Made by a program: the position numbers and the translations under genes. A stretch of 64,000 nt of DNA from Diadophis punctatus similis (taxonomy: Eukaryota > Chordata > Lepidosauria > Squamata > Dipsadidae): contig JALIGW010000002.1 in assembly GCA_023053685.1 (NCBI GenBank), forward strand, positions 244,021,177-244,085,176. Reading direction: 5' to 3'. The notes below the pieces were generated by a model. The model had not been told where the DNA came from, ran no database searches, and saw only the letters and a program-made list of their open reading frames with translations. This document shows positions 43,001 to 55,104 of the stretch, one piece after another. Numbering within the stretch: the first letter of the stretch is position 1; each line of letters starts with the position of its first letter.

Positions 43001-44828
43001 CCTCACAAGTGCGCAGAGTGTCAGAAACCTTTTCATAGTAAACCAAAGCTAAAGAAGCACCAAAAATGTCCATAGCAGAGATAAATCTCTTCAGCTGTGA
43101 ACAACATTGGGAGCCCTTTTTTTTAACACATCTTAATGTTTACCAGGAACTTCACACAGTGACAGAAGGGAAATCCTACAAATTTTTGGTGTGGGGAAAA
43201 TGTTTTTCCTAGTCAAGCAACCTCAAATCCCATTAGAGAGTACACAAAGAGGGAAAAGTGTGTAAATGTTGGGATTGTAAGAATATTTTGCTCACAAAGC
43301 TGAATTAGTAACTTACCAGAGTGATTACATAAAAAAGTTATAAGTAAGTAGGGAGTAGATACAATGCTTTGCAGAGTACAAGAAGTCCTTGACCTATGAC
43401 CACAAATTGGAATGGATTTCCGGTCATAAGATCCTTTAGTCGTAAGTCAAGGAATCAGGTATTTCCCTTAATTTTTACTAGACTGTGTTGATCAATGAGA
43501 ACTGAAAACTAAGAGGAGAAAATGGGGCGAAGGGTGAAATGAATCTGGTGGTTTATTTAGTGATAAAAGTTTTGATGTTGAATCTTCTGGCTGAGGATGA
43601 AGAGGGAAAGTTTTCTTTTTCCTATTATATTTTTGGAAGGAATTTTTCTCCTTTTTTCATTGTCTTTTTCATATAGTTACACATAAATATTTGTATTAAC
43701 TTTCTTTCTGTGCATATAATCCTTAATAAAAGTATAGTTCAAAATAATCGAAAGGGCCTTTTTCAGGAGATGGACTGGGTGGCTCAAAACAGACAAGATG
43801 GCAGTTCAGATTGTGCCATACTGTGCAGCCAAAGTGGATATAGGAAGTGGCATTCGGACCTCCACTGGATCAGGAAATGGGCCGCGGGGAGCAGCAGGAG
43901 GAGGAAGGCCATCAGGGAGTCCAGGGCCCATGGTTCCCAGCAGCTACTAGAGGGTGGAGCCACACGTCTCAGAGAAGGTGCAGGACATCTGTTGCAAGAG
44001 GCTACGGGAAGATGCCCCCTAGTGGAGCGATGGGGAATTGTCTGTCCCAGCAGGATCTACCCTTGGTGGGGGTCTGGACCGGGGGGGGGGGGGGGGGGAG
44101 GAGCTTCGTGATGGGCCTCCTCCATCTTCTCAGGGTGGAAAAAGGCAGGCAGATGCTCAACTGGTCCAGAAGTCATCCTAACGCTTTGGAGGGAATGTTG
44201 GATCTCAGTGTGGTCTCTTTGCCCCCCCCCAAATGGTAATATCCATGCTTCTCCTTTGGGGGGGATCAAAGGAGGGGGTCACAATAAGGATACCTACTGG
44301 GCTCTCCCAGCCCTTTGACTCCCACCTTCCCTGGATACCCCAAACTTTCCTTCTCCCCGCCAATCTCCATCCCCACTAGCTTTCTTTGAAGGCCTTTTTT
44401 CTGTCCTCCCCAAATAGACCCCCTGTAGCCCCCCAAGACCATCTCAAAGGGAGGGGCCCCAGCACCCTCCACTAAAGGGAGAGTTTGGAAGGACAACTCA
44501 GACCCCCCCTCCAGTAGAAGCAGAGAGGGAAAGATTTTCAGTCTTGGGGGTGGGGGGTTGCAGCTTCAGGCAGGTGTTCAGGGGGCTGCTTCATGCCAGG
44601 ACCAGAGGGCAGTGTGGACTTCCTTTTGTGCCCCCACATGACTCTCAACTGAAATCTATCTCTGATAGGAGGGGTGGACTAGATGCCCCCTTAAGGTCTT
44701 TTAAGGCCCCTTGAGTCTAGGCTGGCTCTGCTGATATTTCAAAAGGGGAAAGTGGAGGCAGGTGTTCCTATGGAGAGCCTCCATTCTCCAGGTCATGGTT
44801 GTCCCTAAGATGCTTTTCCAAAAGGCAT
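43001..44828. other. 3' flank block, ZNF-D copy
   Basis: Starts with the untranslated terminal-finger remnant (about 43001-43075, frameshifted), then 3'UTR-like sequence, the short inverted-repeat element at about 43377-43458, poly(A) signal at 43725, a G-run at about 44080-44098 and GC-rich flank. Confidence 0.6.
43725..43730 (+). terminator. Candidate poly(A) signal of ZNF-D
   Basis: AATAAA in CCTTAATAAAAGTAT at the conserved position. Confidence 0.5.
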
Positions 44829-45300
44829 CTGGACTTTCTTCATTTTTCCTCCTTGAAAACGTTTCCCTTCTCATCCCAGAAGCTTCCCCAGTTCTGACTG
44901 AGTGGTGGAGGATGGAAAGATGGATATTCCTCACAGTCATTTGGTGCTGAATCAGGGTGCAAAGGGGTGTGGAGCCTCCCTGAGGCTGCTGAAAGGACCC
45001 TGTTGTAGACAGGAGGTTGGGGGGAGGGTCCTTTCCATCCCCCTCTGTTGTGGGAGGGCTGCTCATTTTGGCCAAGATGGCCGCTTTGGCCCCTCTTTCC
45101 ATCCAGGGCTCCTCTCTGTCCAGAAGGTGGAGGTGGCTGTCCTCGAAAGAGCCAGCCATGTCATTTTAGATGCAGATGGACGTCTCCTCCTGATGGGTTT
45201 GTCCTCCCATTCCCCCCTCCCAGTCAGTCAGAACTGAAGAAGCTTCTTAGATGAGAAGGGAAACGTTTTCAAGGGGAAAAAAATACCAAAGCAAGTCCAG
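44829..45300. repeat. Long-terminal-inverted-repeat element, copy 2
   Basis: Ends CTGGACTTTCTTC... and ...GCAAGTCCAG, with the shared GAAAACGTTTCCCTTCTCAT core inverted at both sides. Full-length relative of 5701-6169. Confidence 0.6.
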
Positions 45301-46551
45301 TTTGTCTTTGTGGGAGAAAAAAAATGCACCTTTGAGAAGTGAAGCCAGAGTTTTGGGACTCCTTCTGACTCAGTGACCGGTCAGGAGCCTTTTTTAGAAG
45401 TTATCCAAGGGGGGGCGAGACTGGCTGAAAGGGTGGGGTCCTTGGAAACCCCAAGAGCCCAGAGCAAAGGAGCCCCCAGGAGACGCTCCCCCCAACCCCA
45501 CAAAGGAGAGACGCCCCTTCAGCACCAAGGACACTGTGCTGGGCCTGTGGGAGAGACCCTCCCCCCAGAAGTTGCTTCCTGGTGCAGCAGCCCTAGGACC
45601 TCAGTTGAGGAATGGGAGGAACCAGCTGGTTCAGGGTTCAAATCCTGCTGCTGCCCAACCTCATCTTTGAGCGTGTGAACCTGCTATGGTCTGGCCTAGG
45701 ACCTACTTTGAGCAAGGGTCCAAAGAACCAGTTGAAATGTTCTCGGGGGGAAGGGGCTTGATTGCAGGGGGGGAGTCTGGGGGTCCTCAGCAGCCCCTTT
45801 CTCCCCCTCCTTCCCCCAGAAGTATTGAGGGCGCCTCTCAGCCCCACTCCTCCCCCAGATGAGCCCCCTCCTTACCGAGGTTCTTCTCCCCCCTTCCCTT
45901 CCAGGGATCCTTGCCACCACCCCCACCAGCAACATCGGGGGAATCCCAGCAGAGCCCATGGATGCTTCCCCACAAGCGCCCCCAAAGAGAGGGGAAAGGC
46001 ACAGATGCTCCCAGCCCCAGAGGCGGCATCGGTGGGTCTGGATTGGGGGGGGAGGGAGCGTTCTCCTCGAACGTCGGAATTGAGGGTAGCCAGGAAAGCG
46101 CATGGACCAATGGGAATTCTCCCTTCTGCAGCGTCATCTGTGTCCGGGCAGAGTCTCCCTTGTCTTCACCTGCTGGAGGAGAGTTCGGGGCAGAGAGAGA
46201 AGCGGAGAAAGTGGGAGGGGGATCCGTTCAGTCTTTTTGGGGGGGCGCAGCTCAAGGGGGGGTTCATGGCAGCCCTGGTGGAGTGTGTGGATTTCCTTTT
46301 GCCCTCCCAACCGATCCGGCGTGGAGTGGGGCCGCAGTGGATGAAAAAAGAGGCGCAGCTGAGAGGGAGTCCTTGGGCACCTTCAAACACACACACACAG
46401 CGAAATCTCCCGGGTGTGAGTGTCCCTCCCCCAATTGTGGGGTCGCTGACACCCCCACCTCTCCTAAAAACCTCCCTCCCAGTCCAGCCGGATCCTCTCC
46501 CCAGCCCCCTCCCCTCTTCACTGGGGAATCCTCCGCTGGGCTCCGCTTGTT
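45301..46551. other. Unclassified GC-rich flank, ZNF-D unit
   Basis: Homologous in parts to 6170-6900 and 61437-61960 with internal deletions. A 380-codon open frame starts at 45762 but has no domain, is not kept in the other copies and runs into a CR1 insertion, so I do not call it. It ends at the junction with the segmental duplication. Confidence 0.5.
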
Positions 46552-46762
46552 CCTTGTCCCATGATGCACTTGGGTTACAGTTTAGTAAGCTGAAAGGCTT
46601 AGGCCTTGTCCTAAAGCGATTGGTCCTTTATTGGGTTTTGGGGGCTTCTCTACCGGAAGGCATTCAGACACACACACACACACCCTTGCTTGAAGGGGCC
46701 AGTTTGGATGACAAAAAAGATCTTTCATTTCACTTTGGGGGGGTGGGGGCTCTGTATAACTT

Positions 46763-46971
46763 TATACAGAAACTTTCTGACGGTGAGAGCGATCAACCTG
46801 TGGAACAGCTTGCCAGCGGAGGTTGTGAGAGCCCCAACACTTGCGACCTTCAAGGGGAGACTGGACTGCCATCTGTCTCAAATGGTGTAGGAACTCCTGC
46901 TTGAGCAGGGGGTTGGACTAGATGACCTACAAGGTCCCTTCCAACTCTAATAATAAATCTAAAATCTAAAT
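46763..46971 (+). mobile_element. CR1 LINE 3' end
   Basis: Contains CTTGCCAGCGGAGGTTGTGA, GACTGCCATCTGTCTCAAAT and the CR1 3' signature GGTTGGACTAGATGACCTAC. The other block copy (about 9945) has the empty site, so it inserted after the block duplication. Confidence 0.9.
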
Positions 46972-47524
46972 TTCCTCTGATCAGCAAAGGTCCTTTTTGG
47001 GGTGCCTGGGCTGTCTCTCCTGGAGAAGGACGAAATGCCAAATCGGAGCCATTTTCCCTTCCTCCTTTTCTGTCTGACCTTCTGGGGTTGAGTCTTTTTC
47101 AGGATGGCTTGACTGAACTCTTCTAATACACAAACACACATACACACCCCTAAGTAGCCTGAGGTGGGCCAGGGAATCGGTTGGCCTCTCTCTCTCCCAT
47201 CTGGATAGAAAATGCACGGGGATGATGTCAGCCACGCAAAGAATCTACTTGCCAAGAGGGATGGCAAATTCATCTAATAAATAAATAAATAGCACAAAGG
47301 AAAGTGTGGTCCTATCAAGAGGAAGAGACTGAGCTGTGAAATGGATCCATGCAGGGAGAGGCAATGTGTCCCTAGGAAACCAGGATCAAGTAGTCATGTT
47401 GAGGTGGAGTTCCTAAGTGCAGAAAAAGCAGGAAAAGGGGAGAAGAAATGGGTTGCTCACACTAACCTCAACCTCATGATAAGAATTCCCAATCAGCTCC
47501 ACCTATCTAATCTGGGAGAGTCAG
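46972..47524. other. Non-coding part of block copy 2
   Basis: Matches 9950-10504; contains AAATA-rich sequence at 47275-47292. No gene. Confidence 0.5.
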
Positions 47525-47778
47525 CTTGGCCTAGCGGTTAGGGCACTTGGGAAAAACTGGGAGACCATGAGTTCCAGTCCTGCCTTGGCCTTGAAAGGAA
47601 GCTGGGTGACCTGGGGCTAGTCACACACTCTCCCCAACTTACATCACAGAGTGTTTTTTTTTAGAAAAATAGGAGGAATGTGTGTTGGATGTGTTCATCG
47701 TCTTGAGTTTAATTTATAAAAATAATATTAAATATTTTTTTAAAATAGTAATATTGGGATATAAATAAAAAGTTTTTT
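47525..47778 (+). mobile_element. tRNA-derived SINE
   Basis: Sister of 10505-10760, with TTGGCCTAGCGGTTAGGGC as box A-like part and GAGTTCCAGTCC as box B-like part. Confidence 0.85.
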
Positions 47779-47859
47779 AAAAAGATATATTTCCAGTCTG
47801 CAGTGGCTTTTCAGTATTTCCAGGCCTGTTTCCCCTCTCAGCTGCTGAGCTACAATACA

Positions 47860-48115
47860 GGGAGTCCTCAACAGCCACAACTGAGCCCAAAATTTATGTT
47901 GCTAAGTGAGACATTTGTTAAGTGAGTTATGTCCCACAGATATAAGAAGTTGTTAAGTATCTGAATGTAAATCACATGACCATGGGGGAATGCCAAAATG
48001 GTCATGTGTGAAAAACCGTCATAGGTCACTTTCTTCCTTGCCGTTGTAACTTTGAACGGTCACTAAATGTAATGTAAGTTGAGGATTCCCTGTATTTTTG
48101 CCGTTATACATGTTT
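47860..48115. mobile_element. MITE-like element, degraded
   Basis: Sister of 10843-11090. Here the right end is better kept (AATGTAAGTTGAGGATTCCC), which supports the terminal inverted-repeat reading. Confidence 0.55.
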
Positions 48116-48192
48116 CGTAAGCAAAATGGGAGGAAATGCTTGGTGCAGAGGCTTTTATGAGACAGGAACAAGAAGGAATTCCAGAAGGAGGG

Positions 48193-48439
48193 TGCTAAGT
48201 CCTCGACTTACGACCGTGCCGGCTGCTGCCTCAATCTGATTGGTTGAGGCGCAGGCAGCCGTCAAGCGGGAGAATAAAGACTTCCTATTGGCTCAGGACT
48301 TGAGAGCTCCCCTATAAAAGGCATAAAACAGCCTCACTGTTGTTGTTGCTGTCACAGCTGCTGAGTTCTGAATAAAGTTGCTGCTTCCTGTCAGCCGGTC
48401 TGTGTCCCTTCTTGTCAGCTGCAGCCTGGCTATTCAACA
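48193..48439 (+). mobile_element. Solo LTR, 247 bp, sister copy
   Basis: TGCTAAG...TTCAACA with perfect 5-bp duplication GAGGG at 48188-48192 and 48440-48444. CCAAT-type boxes, CTATAAAAGG and AATAAAG as in the copy at 11168. Confidence 0.9.
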
Positions 48440-48859
48440 GAGGGTGGAATTCTGGGCTGAGTTAGGAGGAGGAGAGAGGAAGGACCTGGGGACCCAAGAC
48501 AAAGAATTTGGAAATTAGGATTGCTTCCATGTGAGAGCGCCAACGGGGGTGGGGGAGGATCTCTAAACCCTTTGCCATTGCAGAGCCACCTGGTCAGTCT
48601 CTGGATCCCTCCTGATCCCTCCTGAGGATCCCTGGGGGAGGGGGAGGGGAGAGGGGAGACCCTGGAGGGAAGCTGAAGGGACCGGACAGAGACAGGAAAA
48701 GATCAACTAGCAACACGGAAGGTTCCTATCACGAGGTTTCTCCAGCTGCCTTTTTCAGCTTCGGATTCATTTCACTGGAAGAAGAAGAAGATTTCCCCAT
48801 ATCGGGAGGATCAAAACGGATCGTGAACCCAATGTGGGCAGATTGCCAGAATTGGCTGC

Positions 48860-49663
48860 GTGCCTTGTGACCCCCAGAGGAGGGGATGGTGGTTTGGGGG
48901 GAAGCGAGGGAAGAGGCGGCGAAACTGCACTTGGGCCACCATCCGGCTCCGAGTGTGGAGGAGGCGATGCCGGCAGAGACCTCCCAAAAAACACCTGTAT
49001 GGATCCATAGGATGGGAGAGGGATGGAGGGGGATGGGAGCAGCTGCCCAGATCCACTTTGAGGATCTTTGGATCCACCAGAAGGGATCAACTGGGGGGCT
49101 TCTTCCCGATCCTCCCCCTGGAGCTCCCCCAACCGCGGCTGCACCGAGGACTCCTCCCCGCTTCTCTTTCCCCTCTTTCCTTCCTCAGCCGCGGAGGGGA
49201 GCCCGGAGCGTCCGGGGCGGCGCCTGCCTTTCCCCCCAGCGAGAGCGGCTCTTCCTCGGGCTCCGCCGCATCCCCTGCCGGCCCCCTTCTCCAGCCTCGG
49301 CAGACGCCGCGATCAGCGACTCTTGGGCGGCCACCGCGGAGCTTCAGTTCCCCTCCGGGATGCTGGGGCAGGAGGCAGCCCCGCCCGGGCACAGCAGGGC
49401 GCTCTTCGCATGGGCAGAGGCACCCCGGACGCCGATGCCCCGCGGAGGAACAGAGGAGCCCCGGCTGGGAGGGGGAGGAGCTGAGGCTGCAACGAGGGGC
49501 GGGGCTGCAAGGCGAGGGCGGAGCCAGAGAGGAGAGCAGAAGCCCCGCCCCGCCTCTCCCTCCCCCCCGGCCGGATCTCCGCTTCACTCCGCGCGTCCCA
49601 CTTCACCCGGCGAGGATCGGCGCTGGTTCCTTCGGGAGAAGCTCCTGGATCCCGCTCGGGGCA
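48860..49663 (+). promoter_or_regulatory. CpG island promoter of orphan KRAB module N'
   Basis: Sister of 11880-12640: GAGGGGCGGGGC and GAGGGCGGAGCC clusters, donor CTCGGGGCAG|GTGAGG at 49663/49664. A 374-codon frame here differs from the 387-codon frame in the sister because of a one-base indel in a G run, so the long ORFs are not conserved genes. Confidence 0.65.
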
Positions 49664-50505
49664 GGTGAGGCTGCTCTCCCTCCGGCCTCCAGGAGATCTT
49701 CTCCCCAAGAAGGTTTTTCCTCGGGGAGATCCGGCTCTGGAGTTGCCTGCAGGGAGCGGATCTCTCCCTTCCTTGCAGGGGGGCAAAGGAGGCTCCCTCC
49801 CTGGGCTGGATCTGCCCCTTCCTCGCCCGGCCAAGGCTCCCCGGGGGGCTTCGGGTGGATCCGGGAAGGAGCTTTGGGGGAAGTTACTTTCAGAAAATGT
49901 CTCTGCGGTCCGTTTGAACAGGAAGTCTCTGAACATCCGTTTCCCTCAAGCCCAGTTGCAGAAATGGAGTCAACGGAGCTGTAAAAGGTGTTTTGAGAGA
50001 TGCAATGTGGAATTAACACAGACTGGTTTCATTGCAATGGGGAGGCTGGGATGTGGCCTCCATGGTGGATGTTTTAGAAAGCAGAAACTCTAAGGAAGTT
50101 TTGAGGCTGGTCTTGTGAGCAGCTGCTAGAAAAAGCTGATGGCCAGAAGGTTGCCTTGCCTGATTTTAAAATGCCTGTCCAAAGTAGCATTGGGTCCAGG
50201 AAGCCTGGGATCTTGGTGGCCTTGCAGCCCCCAAAAAGAGTAGGAAAAAGTGGAGCCCTTTTCTGATTTCTCTTGTCTTTCTTCGAGTTTTCCTACTCAC
50301 AACTATTTGTTGCTCCCTCTTGGACTTCCGTCTTCCTGGTTTCTTCCATTTTGGCCCATCAAGATCTTCTTGAATCACAATTTCATCTCCTGTTATTTTG
50401 TATCTTCAACAAATAATCTTATTTTTTCCTTCCTCGTTCAGGTTGCTGATATATTAAGCTCAGTGTTACTGTCGGCATCTGAGCCTTTTTTATTTCTCTT
50501 TGCAG
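49664..50505 (+). other. Intron-like block after module N' promoter
   Basis: Sister of 12641-14074 without the 575-bp insertion. Acceptor-like GGTGGCCTTGCAG|CC at about 50226. No coding frame. Confidence 0.4.
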
Positions 50506-50757
50506 GACACCAGGGAGGATCTGGCCGTAAACTCCAGGGAGGAGAAAGGGGCGTTCTTGGATCAGAACCCACAAAATTTTGGCCTGGACTCCGTTCTAGA
50601 AAATTTGGAAATCTTGGCCTGGTTTGAGAAGCAGCTTCCTGCACAAAGGACCAATCAGTTAAGGAGAAATCAAGCCGGTCAGCGGTGAGGATCATCCCTG
50701 GCCTTGACTCAGAGAGGTAACGAGTGATCCAGAGATCTCTTAGCTGTAACTTTAAAG
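50506..50757 (+). other. KRAB-A-like exon, module N'
   Basis: Acceptor TCTCTTTGCAG|GAC, donor TTTAAAG|GTGAGT. Frame DTREDLAVNSREEKGAFLD, then VLENLEILAWFEKQLPAQR, stop TGA 50686-50688. Sister of 14075-14326; no finger exon follows before the gypsy element. Confidence 0.65.
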
Positions 50758-51552
50758 GTGAGTCAATGAAACTTGGTTTGGAAAATAAGCATTTTTAAAA
50801 TCTTTATGTGGCAATGCAATAAAATTGGGTTCTTCTGCCAAGGTGCAGAGTGAAGGCATAATTCGTTTATATTAGTTGTAAGAAGCCACTCTTGGTCGAG
50901 TTGGAGGTGGACCCTGGGCGGAAGGCCACAGAGTGGGGGAGTCGCATCGGCTGAGTGGAGGCACCCCTGAAGCCAAAAGAGGCTGCCTGGGGACTCAAGT
51001 GGAGGTGGGGCTTCCCCTGCCAGCCTTCATCTGGTTCTTTCATGGGGAAATGTTCTCTCAGCCCAAACTGGGTCTTGTTTCAGCGATACAGTTTTAGCTA
51101 TGATGTGTGCAGATTGTTCCTGTTTAGGCCTTCTCCCATAATGCACTTGGGCTTACAGTTTAGTAAGCTGAAGCGCTTAGGCCTTCTCCTAAGGCTTAAA
51201 TTTTAATTGAAATTCTCTGGATCCTTTATTGGGGATTCTTTATTTGGGGCTTTTCCTTCTGAAGGTATTCAGTGAGCCCCCCACCCTTCAGAAAGTGTAG
51301 GATCAAATTTACCCCAGGATTAAGCCATGTCACAGATTGTTGGCTTAATATTTTTCTTCTTCTATTGCTTTTGGGGCCAGTTGGGATAACAAGCAGGATC
51401 ATTCATTTCGATTTTGGGAAGCTCTGTATATCTTTATTTACCTTAGTCAGCAATGATCCTCTTCGGCGTGCCTGTGCTGTCGGCCCTGGAGAAGGATGAA
51501 ACTCCAAATCGGAGCCATTTCCCCCTCCTCCTTTCCTGCCTGATCTAATGGG
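50758..51552. other. Non-coding between module N' and gypsy LTR
   Basis: Sister of 14327-15121. Related also to the tail of module M. No gene seen. Confidence 0.5.
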
Positions 51553-52027
51553 TGTCAGGGTTCCAAGTAAGAGCTCCATCGCAAGCAAAAACTCTGAGGC
51601 AGGAGGATTTCTCAAAGAATAGCTTTATTGGAAATATGAAATTGGCAAATATCTGGTGAAAACCAACTCTGAAGGGCCCCCTGGTTTTCACCTAATTAAA
51701 AGTAAAAGTTTTCCCCTCAATCCCAGACAATCAGTCACATGGCCCAATCAAAGCAGCGTCCGCTGAACTGGTGACATCACTCCTCCTCCCTCCGGCCAGG
51801 TGTGAGAACGTCCTTGGTTCCCAGGAGAATGTATTTTATTTTGACTACACAACCCCAGCTTTCTCTAAACCCCCCCCTCTCTATCCCTCACTCCAGTGTG
51901 GCAACACTGAAGCTCCAAGATGGCTTCATCCAGGTCAGCTTCAGGGTTGACAGGCTGCCCCCCCTCAATTGAAGAGGATTTCCTGCACGACAAAATATAC
52001 AGAGGAAATTAGTCAAGGCTCACCTCA
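51553..52027 (-). mobile_element. Gypsy 3' LTR, minus strand, sister copy
   Basis: TGTCAGGG...GCTCACCTCA on the plus strand, followed by a pyrimidine run CCCCCCCTCTTCCTTCCCC that mirrors a polypurine tract. Sister of 15122-15595. Confidence 0.85.
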
Positions 52028-53160
52028 CCCCCCCCTCTTCCTTCCCCCCGGAGGCCCTTTAGGCTTTTGAGGGAACTCATCATGAAACTGTTTAATCAAC
52101 CCATCTGTCTTTACATCCCAGCTCTCTACCCATGTGGCTTCAGAAAGGGGGCATCCCTACCAACGCACAAGGTACTGCAACCGTCCCCTATGCAGCCTTG
52201 AATCTAAAATATTCTTTACCTCATAATGTGTCTCCCCCTGCACGACTATGGGCTTTGGGGCTGCCCGATCTACCGGTCTGATCAGTGAGCCTACCGTTGG
52301 TTTTAACTGGCTAATGTGAAAGAATGGATGCACTTTCCCTAACAGCTAAGGGAGTTTAAGCTGTACTGTGACCGGGTTGATTATTCTCTCTATTGGGAAA
52401 GGGCCTATAAACTGTGATGAGAGTCTCAGTTTAAGGTACTTCGTCAAGAGGTCGACCTTGCTCCCGACTCAAAACGGCTCTTGGGGGTTGATGGCGTTTA
52501 TCCGCTTGCGTTTTATATGTTTTCGCTGCTTCCCTTAGGGCACACTTGGTATTCTCCCACCCCTCCTTCAAAGACTCCATCCATTCATTTAGGGATACTG
52601 ATGAGAGGGGTTCCCTAGACATGGGAACAAACTCCATGCTGCTGTTGATCTGAAAAGGAGTTAGACCAGTGCTGCTATGCACAGTATTATTGTATGCCAC
52701 CTCAGGGAACGGCAGCAATTCTACCCAATTAAACTGCTGATAGTTGACCTAACATCTTCAATATTGCTCCACCAACATGTTTGCTCGTTCTATGGCCCCA
52801 TTGGTACTCGGATGAAAAGCCGAGCTAAACCCCTGCGAGCACCTTGCCAATGGACCTAACAAACTCCATCCAGAACTTGGCGGTAAATTGGAAACCCCCC
52901 CCGTCAGAAATAATTGTACATGGAATGCCATGTATATTTGCTTAATAAATAACTTGGCAAGTTTTCTCGCTGAGGGGAGCCTAGAGCAGGGGTTAAGTGG
53001 GCATGCTTGGAGAACAGGTCTACTACTGATAAAATCCATAGCGATCTCCTCCCAGGGCCGGGCCGGGTCTGCCACCTGCTGCAGCAGGCCAGGGAGGGGG
53101 GTCTCCCCGGTCTCTTTTTCATGGCCGTGCACATTGTGCAGCTTTTAACATAGTCCTCAA
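52028..53160 (-). pseudogene. Truncated Ty3/gypsy retrotransposon, sister copy
   Basis: Minus-strand integrase pieces as in the copy at 15596: zinc-binding end (53185-52904), core start (MDFI, about 53045) and C-terminal part (52718-52431). A deletion removes the middle of the catalytic core, and frames are broken. It keeps about 160 bp (52240-52398) that are replaced or rearranged in the other copy, so it shows the original order there. It is cut at about 53160 against the ZNF-E promoter. Confidence 0.85.
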
Positions 53161-53164
53161 CTTT

Positions 53165-53418
53165 TTTTATCTGAGAAAGACACAATCACAAAAACACGCA
53201 AAGGGTTTCAGAGCACATGATCCTAGCTGAAAGGGGGAGGGGGAAGGAGAAGAGACAGAGAAGAGGCGGGGCTTCAAGTAGTAGGCGGAGCCCGAGAGGA
53301 AGCTGGAAGGCCCGCCCCCGCCTCTCCCCTCCCACTGGCTGGATCTCCGCTTTCCTTTGCCTGGAGAGGATTGGCGTTGGATCCCTCGGGAGAGGCTCCT
53401 GGATCCCACTCGGTGCAG
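53165..53418 (+). promoter_or_regulatory. Promoter/first exon of ZNF-E
   Basis: AAACACGCAAAGGGTTTC, then GAGCACATGATCC (the E-box of other units is changed to CACATG), GAGGCGGGGC, GGCGGAGCCCGAGAGGAAG and donor CTCGGTGCAG|GTTGGA, a weak site like that of ZNF-B. Confidence 0.55.
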
Positions 53419-54439
53419 GTTGGACTGCTCTACCTCCTGCCAGGAGATCTTCTCCCCGCCAGGAGGAAGGGAGCTGCAGATCCCGCTATTCGATTTGCAG
53501 GGTTTTCCTTGAGGCGATCTGGGTCTGGCATTTCCTGCAGGGAGCGGACCCCTCCCTTCTCTCCAGAGGTCAAAGGGAGCTCCGTCCCCGGGTTGGATCT
53601 GCCTCCTCACCCATCCAAGGATCCCCGAGGGAATCCGGGTGGATCCGGGAAGGAAGTTTGCGAAAGTTTCTTTCAGAAAGTCTCTCTGTGATCCGTCAGA
53701 CCACGAGGTCCCTGAGGATGCGTATCCCGCAAGTGCATTTTTTTAAAAAAGTGTAAATTGTGCTTTAAAATATTTACTCAGATTTGTAATGTGCTATTAA
53801 CACACACTGACCTCTTTGGGGGAAAGGAGAGGATTTTAAATTAGTTGAATTGAGCTCGTGTTTTCTTCACCCACAAAAGAGATCCTCTTTCTTTGAGCTC
53901 TGTCTGAAAGGCCAAAAATATAATCCTTTGTTTTTATGCTAATCTTTTCTTTCCTTCTGCTTTAAAAAGATACGTAGAATTTCTAAACTTTGTATTTTCC
54001 TTGTTTTGCACAGAAGAGGCTGTGATGTGGGAGCTCCTCCTTGGTGGATGTTTTTTAAAGAACAAAGGAAGTTTTGAGGGGGGTCTTGTGAGGAGCTGCT
54101 GGAACAAGCTGATGGCCAGAAGGCTCACTTGAATAATTGTAAATAAATTTATGAAAAGCCTAACTGGAATCTTTGTGGCCTTGCAGCCTCCAAAAAGAGC
54201 AGGAAAGAGCAGCCCTTTTCACACACGCTCTGCCCCATCTGATCTCTCTCATCTGAGTTTTCCTTCGCACAACTATGCTTTGGTCCCTGTTGGACTCCAT
54301 CCTGCTGGTTTCTTCCATTTTGTCTTATGAAGATATTTTTGAATTACGATTCAATCTTCATTATTTTGTATCCTCATCCAATAATCCTATTTTCTCCTCC
54401 CTCTTCCAGGTCATTTACAGATCATGTTCAATATCATTT
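53419..54439 (+). other. Intron block of ZNF-E
   Basis: Non-coding, sister of 17254-18299, with the conserved acceptor-like tracts (GTTTTGCACAG|AAGAGG here mutated from GCCCAG). Confidence 0.4.
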
Positions 54440-54845
54440 TATTTTTATTTTATTTATTTATTTAATTTGTCAAAACGTGTACAAGATAACAGGTATGGTA
54501 TAAACATAAACAAAAGCAAAGTAGGTATAGGTAAATTTGGACAATAGGACAGTAGGACAGGGACAGTAGGCACGATGGTGCGGTTATGCACGCCCCTTAC
54601 AGACCTCTTAGGAACGGGGTGAGGTCGACTGTAGACAGTCTAAGGTTAAATTTTTTGGGGTTTGGGGAAGAAACCACAGAGTCAGGTAGTGCATTCCAGG
54701 CATTGATCACTCTGTTGCTGAAGTTGTATTTTCTGTAGTCGAGTTTCGAATCTATTGTGTGCGCGTGTGTTGTTGCGTTTGAAGCTGAAGTATTCGTTCA
54801 CAGGTAGGACATTATGGCAGATGATTTTATGAACTATATTTAGAT
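54440..54845 (-). mobile_element. LINE 3' end (L2/CR1-like clade), minus strand
   Basis: Sister of 18300-18738, with a further small deletion near 54745 that removes part of the reverse-transcriptase tail. Confidence 0.75.
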
Positions 54846-54872
54846 TTGAGCCTTTTTCATTTCTCTTTGCAG

Positions 54873-55104
54873 GAGACCAGTGAGGATGTGGTTGTGAACT
54901 TCACAGAGGAGAAAGAGACGTTCCTGGATTGGGATCCACTAACCTTTCGCCAGGACTCCTTTCAAGAGAATTTGGAAATTGTGGCCTGGATGGAGAAGCA
55001 GCTTCCTGCACAAAGAGCCAATTGATTAAGGAGAAACCAAATCGGTCAGCAGTGAGGGTCATACCTGGCCTTGAGCCTGAGACCTCTTCATTGTAACTTT
55101 AAAG
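54873..55104 (+). other. KRAB-A-like exon of ZNF-E
   Basis: Acceptor TTTCTCTTTGCAG|GAG and donor TTTAAAG|GTGAGT. Frame ETSEDVVVNFTEEKETFLD, then QENLEIVAWMEKQLPAQRAN, stopping early at TGA (CGATTAAGG of the paralogue changed to TGATTAAGG). Confidence 0.65.

Noticed and set aside
45762..46904. 380-codon open frame in the flank of ZNF-D
   Set aside because: No recognisable domain, proline-rich from C runs, not open in the homologous flanks at 6170 and 61437, and its end lies in a CR1 insertion.
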